This document shows, one piece after another, positions 24,690 to 36,986 of a DNA stretch of 64,000 nt; position 1 is the first letter of the stretch; each line of letters opens with the position of its first letter. The position numbers and the translations under genes were made by a program. The stretch lies in the NCBI GenBank assembly GCA_013397865.1, contig VZTI01002794.1, positions 266,690 through 330,689 of the forward strand, written 5' to 3'. Under the pieces are notes generated by a model. It saw nothing but the letters and a program-made list of their open reading frames with translations. It was not told where the DNA came from and searched no databases. The stretch comes from Struthidea cinerea. Taxonomy: Eukaryota; Chordata; Aves; Passeriformes; Corcoracidae.

Positions 24690-26602
24690 GTAAGTAACTT
24701 TTAAATAATATTATTGCCCCTTTTTTGAACGCATGTATGTATGCATTGATGTATGTGTTACTTTATGGATAGTAGTTCGATCTAATCCCATTTTTTGCAT
24801 TGCTAAAATTTATTAAAAAAATAGTTCTACAAAATTTTGGGTTAAAATATTTGCAAACATATTGAGGACATCAACTCTTATATTATCAAGTAGGCTGTGC
24901 ATATTAAAATGTGTACAAAATTCCTGGTAACATATAAACAAATAAGATTACAGTATAGGGGTTTTTGTTATAAAGAGAAGTAAAAAATGTTTTCAAAATA
25001 CAGCTAAATACAATTATGTGGTTGTTCATTTCTTTTTGCACCCTACTTTGAAGTCTTACCCTACAAACCACCTATATTACTTTATTCTTTCTGTTAGTTT
25101 GTTTTTATTTTATCTGTAAATTACAGATGGAGGCCTATCCTCAAAGTCCGGATGTGACTTTCTTCGAGGCTGAATATATTTTTCCCTAGTCTGACTGGTA
25201 GCTGCTGGGATGTATTCAGGAAGGGGAAGGGTTGAGAAATTAGTTTTCATGGCATCTGACGTTTCTATGTTCCTAAAGTCAGAATGTGGTTATAAATTGA
25301 CAAAAATACTGATTTTCAATAAGAAAATTTTAGACAGGGTATAAAGACAAGTATGTTCACAATAAATCCAACAGTGTGAACAGGTAGAGAACAGGCTTTT
25401 TTCACAGTTGTTTAATTATCTTTTATGTATTTTTATTTGATTTGGCTGTTTGTTGTAAGGCCTTGAAACAGAGGCCTATGACTGTGAGTTAGATCTTTAT
25501 GCTTGTGTTGCACATCTAAAAAATAAAAATCCTTGTTAAAAAAGTATAATAAATATATATTCTATGGTTGTTTTTGTTATGCTGCTCTTTGGGGCTTTTT
25601 TTGGTCCTTTATAATCTTACTTGCAGGATTTTTTTTTTTGTAATTGATGGTGAAGAGTGATGATTTGAACTAACAACATTTATATACAGGTGCTTTATGG
25701 AAGCACATGATACCAAGGTCACCAGCATCTGAGGACCTTGCTTAGTCCTTATTGACAAAATGTATTTACTAGGAAACTGTCTTTTCCATACCCTTAAAAT
25801 GATTTGACTTCTGTTTAGTACATGAGAAAAGGGTCAAACTATTTTATAATCTAACTAGTGAGAACACCTATGGTAGCACTGAGCTTTGAAGAGAGTAACT
25901 GGAGTTACTGCAACAGTGCTACGCAGCTGGAATAGAATGCCCTGCTTAATAACAACAAAAGGAAGCCTTTGGAAGCAGGAAAAACATAGTTGTTTGTCTG
26001 TGCCTAGACTGCCTTACTGAATTAATTTTTCAGAGTTGTATAATAATGCTTTAAACAACTTTTTACTATGCAAACATAAGTACTCTTTTTGTATGCAAAA
26101 ATATTTTGTTAATAAAGGAATGAGGTTATTAATTTTTTATTAATAACGTCTTTTGGAAATTGGTGAAACTATGTTACCAGTTAGCCATGCAAACAAATAA
26201 AAGCTTTTTTTTTATTTATTGCATTCTTAATATGGAATAATCACAGATTTGTAAAGGACCTCGTATATAATCCAAATTAAATACCAATTGAAAAAAGGTT
26301 AAGGAGCCTTGATAGTTCATCTGTGATGTTCATCTTAACAGTACTATTTTGCATGTACTTTCATGGATTACTTTCTTTCTAAGGTATCTGTGGTATACCT
26401 GGGTGTAGAATTATATTGTGAAATTGCAGGCCCTCTAAGAGAGTTGTATTGTCATTCATGGTTCTATTTGTTATTTGTAGTTATTTAGAACAATGTATAT
26501 TATTTCCCACAATAAGGATGATTAGTGCACGTTTTCCATTGTTAATGAAGAATGCTGATGCATACCTGCCAGAACATTCACTCTTTCTGTATCTGTGAAC
26601 AG

Positions 26603-26820
26603 GATTTTGAGACATAGAGGACACTTTGGGAATGTCTCATTAACCTGGCAGCTGTTTCATAATGACTCTACACTGAAGCCAGGAGAAGAGTTCTATGAAA
26701 CTTGTGGGACTGTGTACTTCATGGATGGTGAAGGATCAAAGCCAATAGTGCTCCATGCCCTTTCAGATAAAATTCCTGAATTCAATGAATTTTACATTTT
26801 AAAGTTGGTGAATGTTTCAG
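26603..26820 (+). CDS. ADGRV1: ADGRV1 exon 14 of window (R9, main part)
   Basis: 218 bp, phase 2 to 1. It encodes I-L-R-H-R-G-H-F-G-N-V-S, the strand C-G-T-V-Y-F-M-D-G-E-G and the acidic motif S-D-K-I-P-E-F-N-E of R9, with D-K in place of D-D. It ends L-V-N-V-S-G, the same phase-1 glycine position as exon 12. The next intron (1,064 bp) has nothing recognisable. Confidence 0.95.
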
Positions 26821-27884
26821 GTATTGTCTTCCATACAACCATTGCCTTTCCATCTGGTAGAAAATAATTTTTGTATTTAATGAGTCAAAAAGAAAACAAT
26901 CCTCAAAAGACCTTTGTCTTGAATCATGTCATCCTGTACTTTTCTGGTGAGATTTTAGGTTTTATTCTTCATTTATTCTTTAATTTAGGTATATGAACAC
27001 AGTTTTGGAATCTGGCCTTTAAAAAGGATGCCTTCTATTGATTTCAGAGATGTAGAGCTCTGTGTAGAGCTGACAAAATGAAGGTATTAAAGGTTGTGCA
27101 TATCTTCCATAATGGATATTGGCTGGCTTGTTTGCTTTTTTCTAGAAATTTCTGTAAAATAAAAATAGTTACCACTTCGTATCACTTAAATTACAACTGC
27201 TACAGGCCTGCTACTGAGTGGAGTTCCAAATCTGCTGGACTCCTTCCACCTCAGTACTATATACGGTCTTCTGTGCCAAGATACAACTGAAAATATGTTG
27301 ACATTTCCGTAAGTGAAATCCATATGCATGTACAGAAGATTTCCTACTTAGTGGTGCATGGAGGCTCTACATTCACACCATGGTCTTCATATCATGAATT
27401 CTTACTGTGGAGAAGTAGGTGACTAATGGCAGGACTTAGGAGCAGTTTTAACACACGGCTGGTTGCTGATTTGGCAGGGTAATCTCTGCTTATTTAGAGG
27501 CAATGAACCAAATGTTGCTATTCATATTTGTGTAAATCTTGAAGTAAAATGAGAACTGAATTTGACCCCATGTTTTTCAAATGAAACAAAAGCAACCTCT
27601 CTCATCACTAATTCAGAAAATCTGGAGCTAATCTTGTTTTAGCCGAAGGACAGTTATATTTTGCAGTTGAAAAATAAAGTGACTTGTTTTCTGTGAAAAC
27701 GTTATCTATAGTGTTTTAAAACCAATACAGTTAAATTATGTTAATCCTAAATTGGAGAAATTTTTAGGAATTCAGAGACTCTTTAAAGTAGATTTAGGCC
27801 TATTTAAAATGGTATTTTGTTTAAACTTTTTGAAATACTTAGTAACTTTTTTCAGACTGGTAACTTTTAACTTCCATTATATAG

Positions 27885-28628
27885 GTGGGTCTCCTGGTCC
27901 TGGTGGGCAGTTGTCTGAAACAAGCCTTGCTGTAACCGTGATGATCCCTTTCAATGATGACCCTTTTGGAGTCTTCGTTTTAGATCCAGAGAGTCAGGAC
28001 AGAGAGATAGTAGAAGATGTTATTTCTGAAGATGATCTTTCCTATATTACAGACTTCACCATCTGGAGACAACAAGGCACTTTTGGGGTTGTCCGTTTAG
28101 GTTGGGAAATACTGTCCAGTACGTTTCCAGCTGGATTGCCATCAATGGTAGACTTCTTGTTGCTGGGATCATTTCCAAGTTCAGTACATTCTCAGCCTCA
28201 CATGAGACGCCATCACAGTGGAACAGATGCTTTGTATTTCAGTGGAAAAGAGGATGCATTTGGAATTATTGGCCTGGAATACCCATACAATGGAAATACT
28301 GCCGTAAATAATTTTACATTTTCAGCATGGTTAATTCCTAATGTCAATACTGATGGTTATATAGTTGAAAAGGATGATGGTAATGGGACCTTATATTATG
28401 GTGTGAAAATCCAAACAAATGATTCTCATGTTTCTGTAGTGCTTCATTATACAGCATTAGGATCCGATATGACATACATAGCCAAAGCAGCAGTCCTAAA
28501 ATATCTGGATGAAAGTACTTGGGTTCATGTTCTGATTACTCTGGATGAAAGTATAATTGAATTTTACATGGATGGAATTCCAGTTCAAGGAGGGATTAAG
28601 AGCCTTAAAGGAGAAGCAATTGCTGATG
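27885..28628 (+). CDS. ADGRV1: ADGRV1 exon 15 of window (end of R9, R10 first half, laminin-G/pentraxin-like domain)
   Basis: 744 bp, phase 1 to 1, the second largest exon here. It ends R9 with P-F-N-D-D-P-F-G-V-F-V-L and starts R10 (I-W-R-Q-Q-G-T-F-G-V-V-R-L). R10 is then interrupted by a laminin-G/pentraxin-like jelly roll: D-A-L-Y-F-S-G-K-E at its start, then F-T-F-S-A-W-L-I-P-N, D-D-G-N-G-T-L-Y-Y-G, W-V-H-V-L-I-T-L-D and I-I-E-F-Y-M-D-G, the usual LamG strand signatures. The domain ends in exon 16. The human protein has the same layout. The next intron (2,081 bp) has nothing recognisable. Confidence 0.95.
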
Positions 28629-30709
28629 GTGAGCCAATAGGTCGTATTATTTTTCTTCATATGTAAAGTTCTGCAAAATCTAAGGAGTCTAGCTCCTTGA
28701 AAGATGTATGCAAGATAATGAAATTATTTTATCTGATTGGGTAGTTGAAAGGAATGCATAGAAAATTCTAGGGATTTTCAAAAACCTTATAAATGAAAAT
28801 AAGAACTGGGAAGTTTTCAAAAAGCATCAGAACTGTAAGAGAGCTTGGATTGCAATAATTTGAAAATAATAATTAGTAATTATATTTCTATATGTATGCT
28901 TATCATGTATATATATAGTTATATATAATTAATAATTTTCATTAGATTTACTGTGTGGCTAAGAAAGAATGTTTTTCTTCTCGATTTCTGAAACAAAATA
29001 CAATAATGTTTTTGATTCTGGTTGTGTATTATGTTACAGCAAATCCACTATTTTGTAAGCAATAGAATTTTTCAGGGTTTAGATTTACTTAAGCGTGTAT
29101 TTACATGATATATGAAAATTTTGCCCATACGTTTAATGATGTTCCAAATAACATTAGCATGTATACTTCAGTTCTTCTAATTCAATATTCCTGGATGTGG
29201 CTTTAGTCATGCATAACCATTATGGACTTTTACATTCAACTAGCATAGCAGTAAGCATCACAGTAATTCCTGTATAAAATCAGGTATTGTATGGTGGAAA
29301 TACATTTACATTTCCTCTTTCTTTTGCAGTTCCTCACTCTTCCATGTGCTTTTTTATTTCATAGCAGTAATCTCCATCCTTTTCCTTTTTTTTCTCTCCC
29401 CATCAGTTTCACAGGTTTTCTTTCATGGTGTTAGGCAGTGAATGATTATCAAATTCTTGAATACAATCTCCTCTGTAATCAAAGAAGATTAAAAAACTAA
29501 AAAACCATAGAGTAATGTTAAATGCATATACATCTACATGTATATATGTGCAAAAACATAAAGTGAGCATAAAGAGGAGACTTCATCCGTTTTGGAGTGT
29601 AGGATTTTATTTCTTCCTGTAATTTCCTGGTAGTTGAAGTCTAAGAAATTTAGCCTCTGTAAAAAAGTAGTTCCTCTGCAACAAAGTAGTGTCCCTGCAA
29701 TTAATAACTGCCATCAGATGTTCAGTACTGTAGCTGAGAAAGGATTTTTTTTCCCCTCAGTTTCTAAAACAAAGATGTGTGAAATGCAGTAAGGCTTTTG
29801 TTACTAGAAGGATATGTCTGAGCATTTGCAAATTTTCCATATTAATGGAGATGATGTGTGCTCTGTCCGGAGGTACTACAAGTATAAGCTAAGAATTTAA
29901 TCTCTTTCCATGTAATGTTGGACACTATGGTGAGTACACTAGCCTGGCTTTTCTCACCATCCTCTGCCTTGTGTTTTGGGACCATTAGCAGTTGCTGTGG
30001 TTGCTTGTTTCTAGAAGTGGCACTCAGTGGCACATTTCCTTCCAAAATCAGAAGACAGCTGAAGAGAAATGTTCGATACGTTTTAGAGTGATAGGAATGA
30101 GTATGAGCTACCAGCTTAGTATATTTGTGAAAAAGGGAACTGTCCTTCTCTGAGTTGCTGAGTAGGATGATTGTTTGGAGAGAAAGAAATGTTAAAGCAG
30201 TTGTAAAAAGTGCTTGGAATTTGGTGTACATTTCTGAAGCCCGTCTTCCTGTGCATTAGGGTACAAGCATGTCCAGTGTGGCTAATACTCTGATCACAAG
30301 AATGGATTCACTGTCCTAGCAGAGGGATACAAAATGGGCAAAGCAAGTGTTTGGCAAAACAAAAGTGAGATGGGCTGCAGCTGGGCTCTGCAAATTTCTA
30401 ACGGAAAGAGAGAAGTTTCCAAGGTTCATTAAGATAAGGGATGATGACTATGTACAGATAGAATTAGTAGGATGAAAAACTTGAATGGCCTAGGAAGGAA
30501 TTATTTCACCTGTGATGATCTACCTGTAACACTGAGATGAGGCTTGAGGAACCTCCCAGTCTCCATTTCAAGATCAATATGGTTACTAATCCAGGGACAG
30601 TAAACAATTTATCATAGATTTTTAAGAATTACGTATATTAGCTATTTTGAAAAAAAAACAAAAGAACAAAAAAACAGTAACATGAGAAAAATTCTGATTT
30701 TCTTCTCAG

Positions 30710-31083
30710 GTCCAGGAATAGTGAGAATTGGAGCAGGAATCAATGGCAACAGCAGGTACACGGGTCTCATGCAGGATGTAAGGCTTTATGAGAGAAAATT
30801 TACACAAGCAGAGATTTACGAACTCCATGCAGCTCCTGCAAAGAGTGATGTACACCCCGTCTCTGGGTATTTGGAGTATCGGCAAGGAGAAACCAATAAA
30901 TCATTCATTGTGTCTGCAAAGGATGACAAAGAGGAAGAAGGAGAGGAGTTATTCATCCTACAGCTCATTTCTGTGTGTGGTGGAGCTCGAATTTCACAAG
31001 AAAACAGAACAGCAAGATTAAGAATACAGAAAAGTGATAATGCTAATGGTTTATTTGGCTTCACTGGAGCATGTATTCCTGAG
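30710..31083 (+). CDS. ADGRV1: ADGRV1 exon 16 of window (end of LamG-like domain, R10 second half, start of R11)
   Basis: 374 bp, phase 1 to 0. It finishes the LamG-like domain with I-R/G-A-G-I-N-G-N-type sequence and F-T-G-L-M-Q-D-V-R-type strand (here Y-T-G-L-M-Q-D-V-R-L-Y-E-R), which is typical of pentraxin-like ends. R10 then resumes at V-S-G-Y-L-E-Y-R-Q-G-E-T, with calcium motif K-D-D-K-E-E-E-G-E-E and linker K-S-D-N-A-N-G-L-F-G-F. The exon ends C-I-P-E before GTAAGA. The next intron (2,004 bp) contains the ERVL LTR. Confidence 0.95.
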
Positions 31084-31410
31084 GTAAGATGTTCATAAGG
31101 AAAACTACAGGAGAAATTGTAGCCACAACCAAACTAGTGGCAAGGCTAACTAACATTTGAAGGGCCTTGATTCCACATTGTTAGTTTTTGTAGTTAAGCA
31201 AAGTTTTCTAGAATTTGGAATTGTGTAAGTTCTGTTAATACAGCCCCAGTTACACTGGCATGTGCAATATTACTTTTTTTTTAAATACCCCCAAATTATT
31301 TTTATTAAGAACATTTATTTTATTACGTAAACTGAAGACTAAGGCCTAAATTTTCCTAGAACAAATTTTTTCCTGTACTTCTGTAACTTCTGAGACTGTA
31401 ACCTGATGTC

Positions 31411-31860
31411 ATCTTGGATAGAGTTAATTTTTTTCTTAGTATCTGGTACAGTGCTATGTTTTGGATTCAGGATGAGAATAATGTTGATAACACAAGGATG
31501 GTTTGGCTGTGCTAAGTAGGGCTTTCCCTGAGTCAAAGACTTTTCTGTGTCTCATGCTCTGCTAGTGAGTGTCTCATGCTCCTTCCCAGCTCAAAAAGCT
31601 GGGAAGGAGCATGTCCAGGACAGCTGACCTCAACTGGCCAAAGGAACATTCCATACCACAGAATGTCATGTCCAGTATATAAACTGTGGGAGTTACCTGG
31701 AAGGGAGTTGGTCATTGTTTGGAAATGGGCTGGGTATTGGTCAGCAAGTGGTGAACATTGTGCTGTGCAGCACTTGTTTCTCCTGGGTTCTATTACACTC
31801 TCTCCCTCTCTTATAATTAAATCATTGTCATTATCATCATCATATTTGATATTAATTCAC
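31411..31860 (+). mobile_element. solo LTR remnant of an avian ERVL-type endogenous retrovirus
   Basis: The order of blocks matches a common avian ERVL LTR: 'gatagagttaa', 'ggtacagtgctatgttttgg', 'aatgttgataacac', 'gagtcaaagacttttc', 'gctgacctcaactggccaaa', 'ttccatacca', a TATA-like 'agtatataaac' (31675-31683), 'ggtattggtcagcaagtggt' and 'cagcacttgttt'. There is no internal coding region, so it is probably a solo LTR, with its ends eroded. A perfect 17-bp hairpin at 31575-31613 lies inside. The boundaries are approximate. Confidence 0.85.
31575..31613. repeat. perfect 17-bp inverted repeat (hairpin)
   Basis: The arm at 31575-31591 (catgctccttcccagct) is exactly reverse-complementary to 31597-31613, with a five-base CAAAA loop. 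It sits within the ERVL LTR upstream of the TATA-like box. Confidence 0.95.
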
Positions 31861-33087
31861 TTGATACTGGCTGGAAGTTGCTGTTTTTAAACATTAAATT
31901 TTCTATGGTGAGTGGCCACCATATATGCAGTATGTAAACTTGAATCTTGTTTTGAGAGGATTGAAATAAACATAATTAATTTTTAGGTTTTTAATCATTT
32001 TGAGGGAGAAAGACATGATACCTGTTTCTATTATTACTAGATTATTTTGGAAAACAAATTGCATACTGCTTTCCAATTTAGGAACTCTTATGACCTCTTA
32101 AGTACATCCTTTCTAACTGTAGTCCTTGTGTTTGAAGTGTGATGTGTTTGAAGACAACCATTTTGCCTGAGTGATGCTAGTTTTCAGTTCAGTTCAGTTT
32201 GCTTTGTAGATGCCTACCATCTGGTATCATAATAGATTCCAGTTTCAAATGCCACTGATAAGTCTGTGATGCCACAGATCAGCAACCAACCATGAAGCAA
32301 AATTAAAAATTTATATGGCATGTTAATTTTTTCTCCTTTATCTTATAGTATCGTTTTATCAGTTTAATTTCCTTGTATCCTTACATGTCTGTTAGGCAGC
32401 TGAAGGCACATTCAGTATCTGCACTGTGTTATACAGCAGCCCTGAAATTTATGTAGTGCTTAAGATAGCTTTACCCTTTCTGATAATTTTCAAATGAAAT
32501 TATTTTCTATTTTAGTTTGATGATCATAATTTTTTAATATACTTGGCCAGTATCAATACCTGATTTATTCCAAATATGTGAAATTGTTGCTACCGAAGGT
32601 GTGTTCTTTGTGAAGACAGAATTGCAAAGAGTACTGTAGCACAAAAAGTTTTTCAGTTTTTCCTGAATGATGATCGTATAGTTTAATTTAAATGTATCTG
32701 TTTTGTTTTCCATAGTGTTTTTAGTCAGGGAAAGGAGGAATACAAATCTTTCTTTAAATTAAAATAATTGATATTAATATAAACCGTAGAGTCATCTGCT
32801 TTCGACATACACATTTCAAACATATTGATTCTGGTTTTGTGTCCAAAAGAAACAACAGGGTACAGTTACTGGCTGACATCAGGGAGAAGCTATTGCAATT
32901 TCCATTAAGATTGTTCCACCATCAAGTCCGGTTTCAGCTTTCTGTTAGTCTGAAACTGCTGAAAGGAACATGACAGCAATAAAAAATTGGTGAACGTTTG
33001 ACTAGCGTTAGAGAATTCAATCTTTTACGTTTATTCCTTTGATTTACTTTGATCCTAACAAATATGTCAATTCTTGCTTTCTTCCAG

Positions 33088-33264
33088 ACTGCTGATGAGG
33101 GTTCCACTATATCCTGTGTCGTGGAGCGTACAAGGGGAGCCCTAGACTATGTGTATATAAATTATATTATCTCACAGGTTGATTCCAGTGGCATTAATTA
33201 CTCTGTTAGCGATTTTTCTAACAGCAGTGGCACTATCACATTCCTTCCTTGGCAGAGATCCAAG
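33088..33264 (+). CDS. ADGRV1: ADGRV1 exon 17 of window (R11, first half)
   Basis: 177 bp, phase 0 to 0. It encodes D-E-G-S-T-I-S-C-V-V-E-R-T-R-G-A-L-D, the tyrosine-rich strand Y-V-Y-I-N-Y-I-I-S-Q and S-S-G-T-I-T-F-L-P-W-Q-R of R11. The donor is AAG|GTAAAC. The next intron (1,555 bp) has nothing recognisable. Confidence 0.94.
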
Positions 33265-34819
33265 GTAAACCCTACCTTCCTATTAACTATTCATCCTGTC
33301 CTTTGCAAACCTGCTGGAAAACACCTTCTGTGGATGCTTGACTGGTTTTCATACTAAAGTCTTTCCTTCTCATGGCTTTTATTATATTTTACAGAGTTTT
33401 TTTCATCTGTGACATCTAACAAGTGATAGGATAGATGTCCCTATATCTGTGTGCATCTCACTTCAGGCGTTACTGTGCATGCATGAATGCTTAAATGCAC
33501 ATAATGCATAAGATATGTTTACATATATGTATATATTAAATCTATGTCTACCTATATGCATACTTAGGTATAGGTAGTCCTGAGCTTAAATAGTGGATCC
33601 AGTGACTTCTGAAATTGGAATATGATCAGGTTTTGATCTGAGTTTTGGAGCTCAGTTTTATCTCCATGACAACTGAATAGACAGCGGTCTGCTTCACTGC
33701 TGTAATCAAGTGTCTTGCAACTGTTTGCCACATTTTGTCTCTTTTGATTAATCTATTTCTGTGAATTTGACCCCAACCCACAGCACAGGAATTTTACATT
33801 TATTTGAAGAAGAGGTGTGGGACCACAATACTGTAGGAAGTTCCTATGTGTTTTCTATGAGTGTTTGTTAAATAGAAAGGGTGGATTGAGAGTAGAAAAC
33901 ACTGTCTTTAATTTCACTTCTATCATTCTGCTGAAGTCAGTAGGGACTGAGTGAAACCTACTGATGTAATTTGTAAAGATCCCAGTGACCCCACTAGAAC
34001 TGTGGATCTGGTCCCAGTTAAAAAATGTAATTGATTACAGCTTGGCAAAACCATGTGATTTTGGAAAACAGTATGCTCCTGACAGTTTATTCAGCTTTAA
34101 TTCTCTATTGAAATGTATTACTGCATTACATACAGTAATTTAAAGTAAAATTTGCCAAGTTATTCCAGTCTGGCAGCATGGATGAGGCCTGACATACTTT
34201 ACATAATGGCAGAAAAGACCTGGTGTACCCTCTTGCTCCGTTGCTGTGTTATCTAATATACAGTCTGCATACAGAGAATCTAATGGCCATGGCCCTAAGA
34301 AACAGTCTGGGAGCAGTTGCTCATCAGGTGAAAAATCATTAAGAGAATTTCCATTGACGTTTGTAAACTATTAATTCCTGTGGCTCTAAATATGATCAGC
34401 TGCCTAAACGTTTTCTCCTGTGTGTTTGTCAAATATTATCACTATATATAGAAAGTTGGAATTGTCTGGGATTAATATATTAGCCTATGCAGAGCAGATT
34501 ATGTTACATGATAGTATGATCTGTAATTTCAGGTGTCAGGTGGTATAAAAAGCTCACTTGGCTTGCTCTCTAAATTAGATTAATCACTGTAATGTCTCTG
34601 GAAGCTTAGTAAAGGTGTTTTTGGAATGGTTAGTCTAAACTTATTATCATAGAAGTTAGGTTAAATTACATGGAGAGCAAAAATGTTCTCTACATTACTT
34701 TCTGAACTCACAGCAGATACAGCTGATTGACTGAAAAATTAATTGTTTAATGGATCATAAAACTCTTAACGGATGTATTTTGCATAGTTTGATTTCTCCA
34801 TGATTTGGTCCTTCTCTAG

Positions 34820-35000
34820 GTCTTAAATTTGCATGTTATTGATGATGACATTCCGGAGCTAAATGAATATTTCCGTGTGACATTAGTCTCTGCAGTGTCT
34901 GGGGATGGAAAACTAGGTTCAACTCCTACCAGTGGAGCAAGTATAGATCCAGAAAAGGAAACTACTGATGTCAGCATTAAAGCCAGTGATCACCCATATG
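34820..35000 (+). CDS. ADGRV1: ADGRV1 exon 18 of window (R11, second half)
   Basis: 181 bp, phase 0 to 1. The calcium motif is V-I-D-D-D-I-P-E-L-N-E. It is followed by a longer than usual loop before the final strand (G-S-T-P-T-S-G-A-S-I-D-P-E-K-E) and the linker K-A-S-D-H-P-Y-G. The last codon is a glycine split by the intron. The next intron (1,011 bp) contains an LTR-like block. Confidence 0.95.
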
Positions 35001-35189
35001 GTAACAATGTTGAAGATGATACAGTCTTATTGCAGATTTATGTATACTTCTAGCTCAAGAGGTAAAAATTTTCCTAGCTGAGATAGATGAGGAAGCAATG
35101 CCAAGAGTTACGTTTTATCTAACTTGAGATTAATTCATGATTTTTAGACAAGAATGAAAGCCAAATTACTTACTCCTGAGAATACTACT

Positions 35190-35660
35190 GCAGTAATGAC
35201 GCATGGGCAAGGACCTTGCTCATCAGACGGAAAATGCAAAGCCGTTTGTTGCGCAGTCAGAATTCCCTAAATACCAGCACCCAACAGGATATAACATCAT
35301 ATAAACAGGAAGGATGTTCCCCACAGTGTCCCCCAATCACCTGGGGTATTGCACAGATTTTACCTACTATGGTAATAGGCAAACAATACCCCATAAGGCT
35401 ACAAACTACAATTAACACTTCTCATAGGCCCAGTCTGTCCATAAACACACAATCCTCTCTCAGTCCGTCTCCGGTGACCTGGATGCACTCCCAGGGTCAC
35501 CTCTGGGCCCAGGATAGAGGCTCTCTCTCTTATCCTTGGGGCCTATCTCTCTTCCAGCACATAGTGCACCCCAACATAGTACAAAAAAGGCATTAAAACT
35601 GCCTGGACCAAACATGTGATCATCCCCTTTTGCAAGCAAACAATTTTGCATGTTGTTGAT
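35190..35660 (-). mobile_element. possible LTR or other retroelement remnant, minus strand
   Basis: About 470 bp in intron 18 with composition unlike its surroundings: C-rich on the + strand, with blocks such as 'cctctgggcccaggataga' and 'ccccttttgcaagcaaac'. Read on the minus strand it resembles the layout of an avian retroviral LTR, but I cannot name a family or find terminal repeats or a target-site duplication. The open frames inside (35216-35596 + and 35460-35651 -) have no recognisable protein character. Confidence 0.4.
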
Positions 35661-36011
35661 TTTATGCCAGTTTTTGTGAAATGAGAATTCCTAATGGAGA
35701 GGGACATTTAAGCATGCTTATTATTATACCAGTAAGTACCCATTACTATGACATATTTGGATTCTCTTGGGAAGAGTTGAATGCATTCTTGTGATATGTT
35801 TTTTTAAGACTGGCATGAATATCAGTGAGAGAGGGAATGGTACGCAGCACATTCCTGGAAATAGCATGATTGGGTCCTAAAGGCATATTAATTTTTTTTT
35901 AAATTTCATAAACATTAAATATAGATATTTTAAATATTTTTGTTTCAATTTTTTTATTATAATTTGAATTTGGTATGAGAAGCCATGTAAATAGTAATTT
36001 TTGTCTTTCAG

Positions 36012-36214
36012 GTCTACTGCAGTTTTCAGTGGGGCCACCTCCTCAGCCCAGTGATGAAATGATTCTGCCAGCCTCTTCTGTGCCCCATATCACTGTTAAA
36101 GAAGAAGTTGGACACATCAGATTATTGGTAGTTCGTGCACAAGGGCTTCTTGGAACAGTTCTTATGGAATACAGGACAGTGCCACTTACAGCTTTCAGTC
36201 CTAAAGATTATCAG
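36012..36214 (+). CDS. ADGRV1: ADGRV1 exon 19 of window (R12, first part)
   Basis: 203 bp, phase 1 to 0. It opens with G-L-L-Q-F-S, a proline-rich segment (V-G-P-P-P-Q-P-S-D-E) and then R12: I-T-V-K-E-E-V-G-H-I-R-L-L-V-V-R-A-Q-G. It ends A-F-S-P-K-D-Y-Q before GTATGG. The next intron (642 bp) has nothing recognisable. Confidence 0.94.
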
Positions 36215-36856
36215 GTATGGCCATTGCCAAGGTGTGTAATTATTTTAGAATTTAATTAGAACTATTTGTCTTGGAAATAGCCATAGTTTGAATATTTTAT
36301 CTCAGCTATGATTCTTTTCACAGAAACAGTTTGTTTTATGTGATGTCTTGATAGATAAATGCATAGTGCTCACTATAAAAATATAAATTGCTACGTGCCT
36401 TTTGCCTCCTTTCTGTGCAGCATGTTGTGTTTCCTAGGAAAAGCCTCTGATTTTGATTTTGATATCCTTAAGAAAATTGTCAGTGCAGCAAGAATGGAAG
36501 TATATCAGACTTTATATGAGCATACAGGTGCATGTGCAGGTGAAGATTGTATTTGTATGCATTAGGATTTGCACATATTCCACAACATAGCTTATATGTA
36601 TCTATATTTGCTTGTTAAATTGTTGATTTTCTTGTTGCTTGTTGATTGTGCGTAAAAATGTAGATAAATGAAGATGCTCATAATTCAGTGAATTTAGATT
36701 GCTATTTGTTATAATAAAGACTCAGCAGATTTTTTTAAAGCTAAAGTGAAGAAAAGTAGATGTTTTGACAAAAGAAGAATTGAGGTTGTATTTCTTTTTT
36801 CGTTTGGATGAAAACACTAAACTTGAACAAAAATGTGAAGACCTATCATATTTCAG

Positions 36857-36986
36857 GCTGTTGGGGGCTCAATGGAATTTCAGCCCGGAGAAAGATACAA
36901 GTACATTACTGTTAACATCACTGACAATTCTATTCCTGAACTAGAAAAAACTTTTAAAGTGGAGCTGGTGAACCCAGAGGGAGGAG
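36857..36986 (+). CDS. ADGRV1: ADGRV1 exon 20 of window (R12, middle)
   Basis: 130 bp, phase 0 to 1. It encodes the strand G-S-M-E-F-Q-P-G-E-R-Y-K-Y-I and acidic motif T-D-N-S-I-P-E-L-E-K of R12, where D-N-S replaces D-D-D. It ends N-P-E-G-G at the recurrent phase-1 glycine position. The next intron (1,446 bp) has nothing recognisable beyond short A and T runs. Confidence 0.94.

Noticed and set aside
27752..27884. Upstream ATG giving a longer exon 15 frame
   Set aside because: The frame is simply open across the end of intron 14. The AG at 27883-27884 keeps frame with exon 14 and matches the human G-G-S-P-G-P-G start.
29842..30231. 129-codon open frame on the minus strand
   Set aside because: No recognisable protein character, no splice context and no flanking exons; most likely chance.
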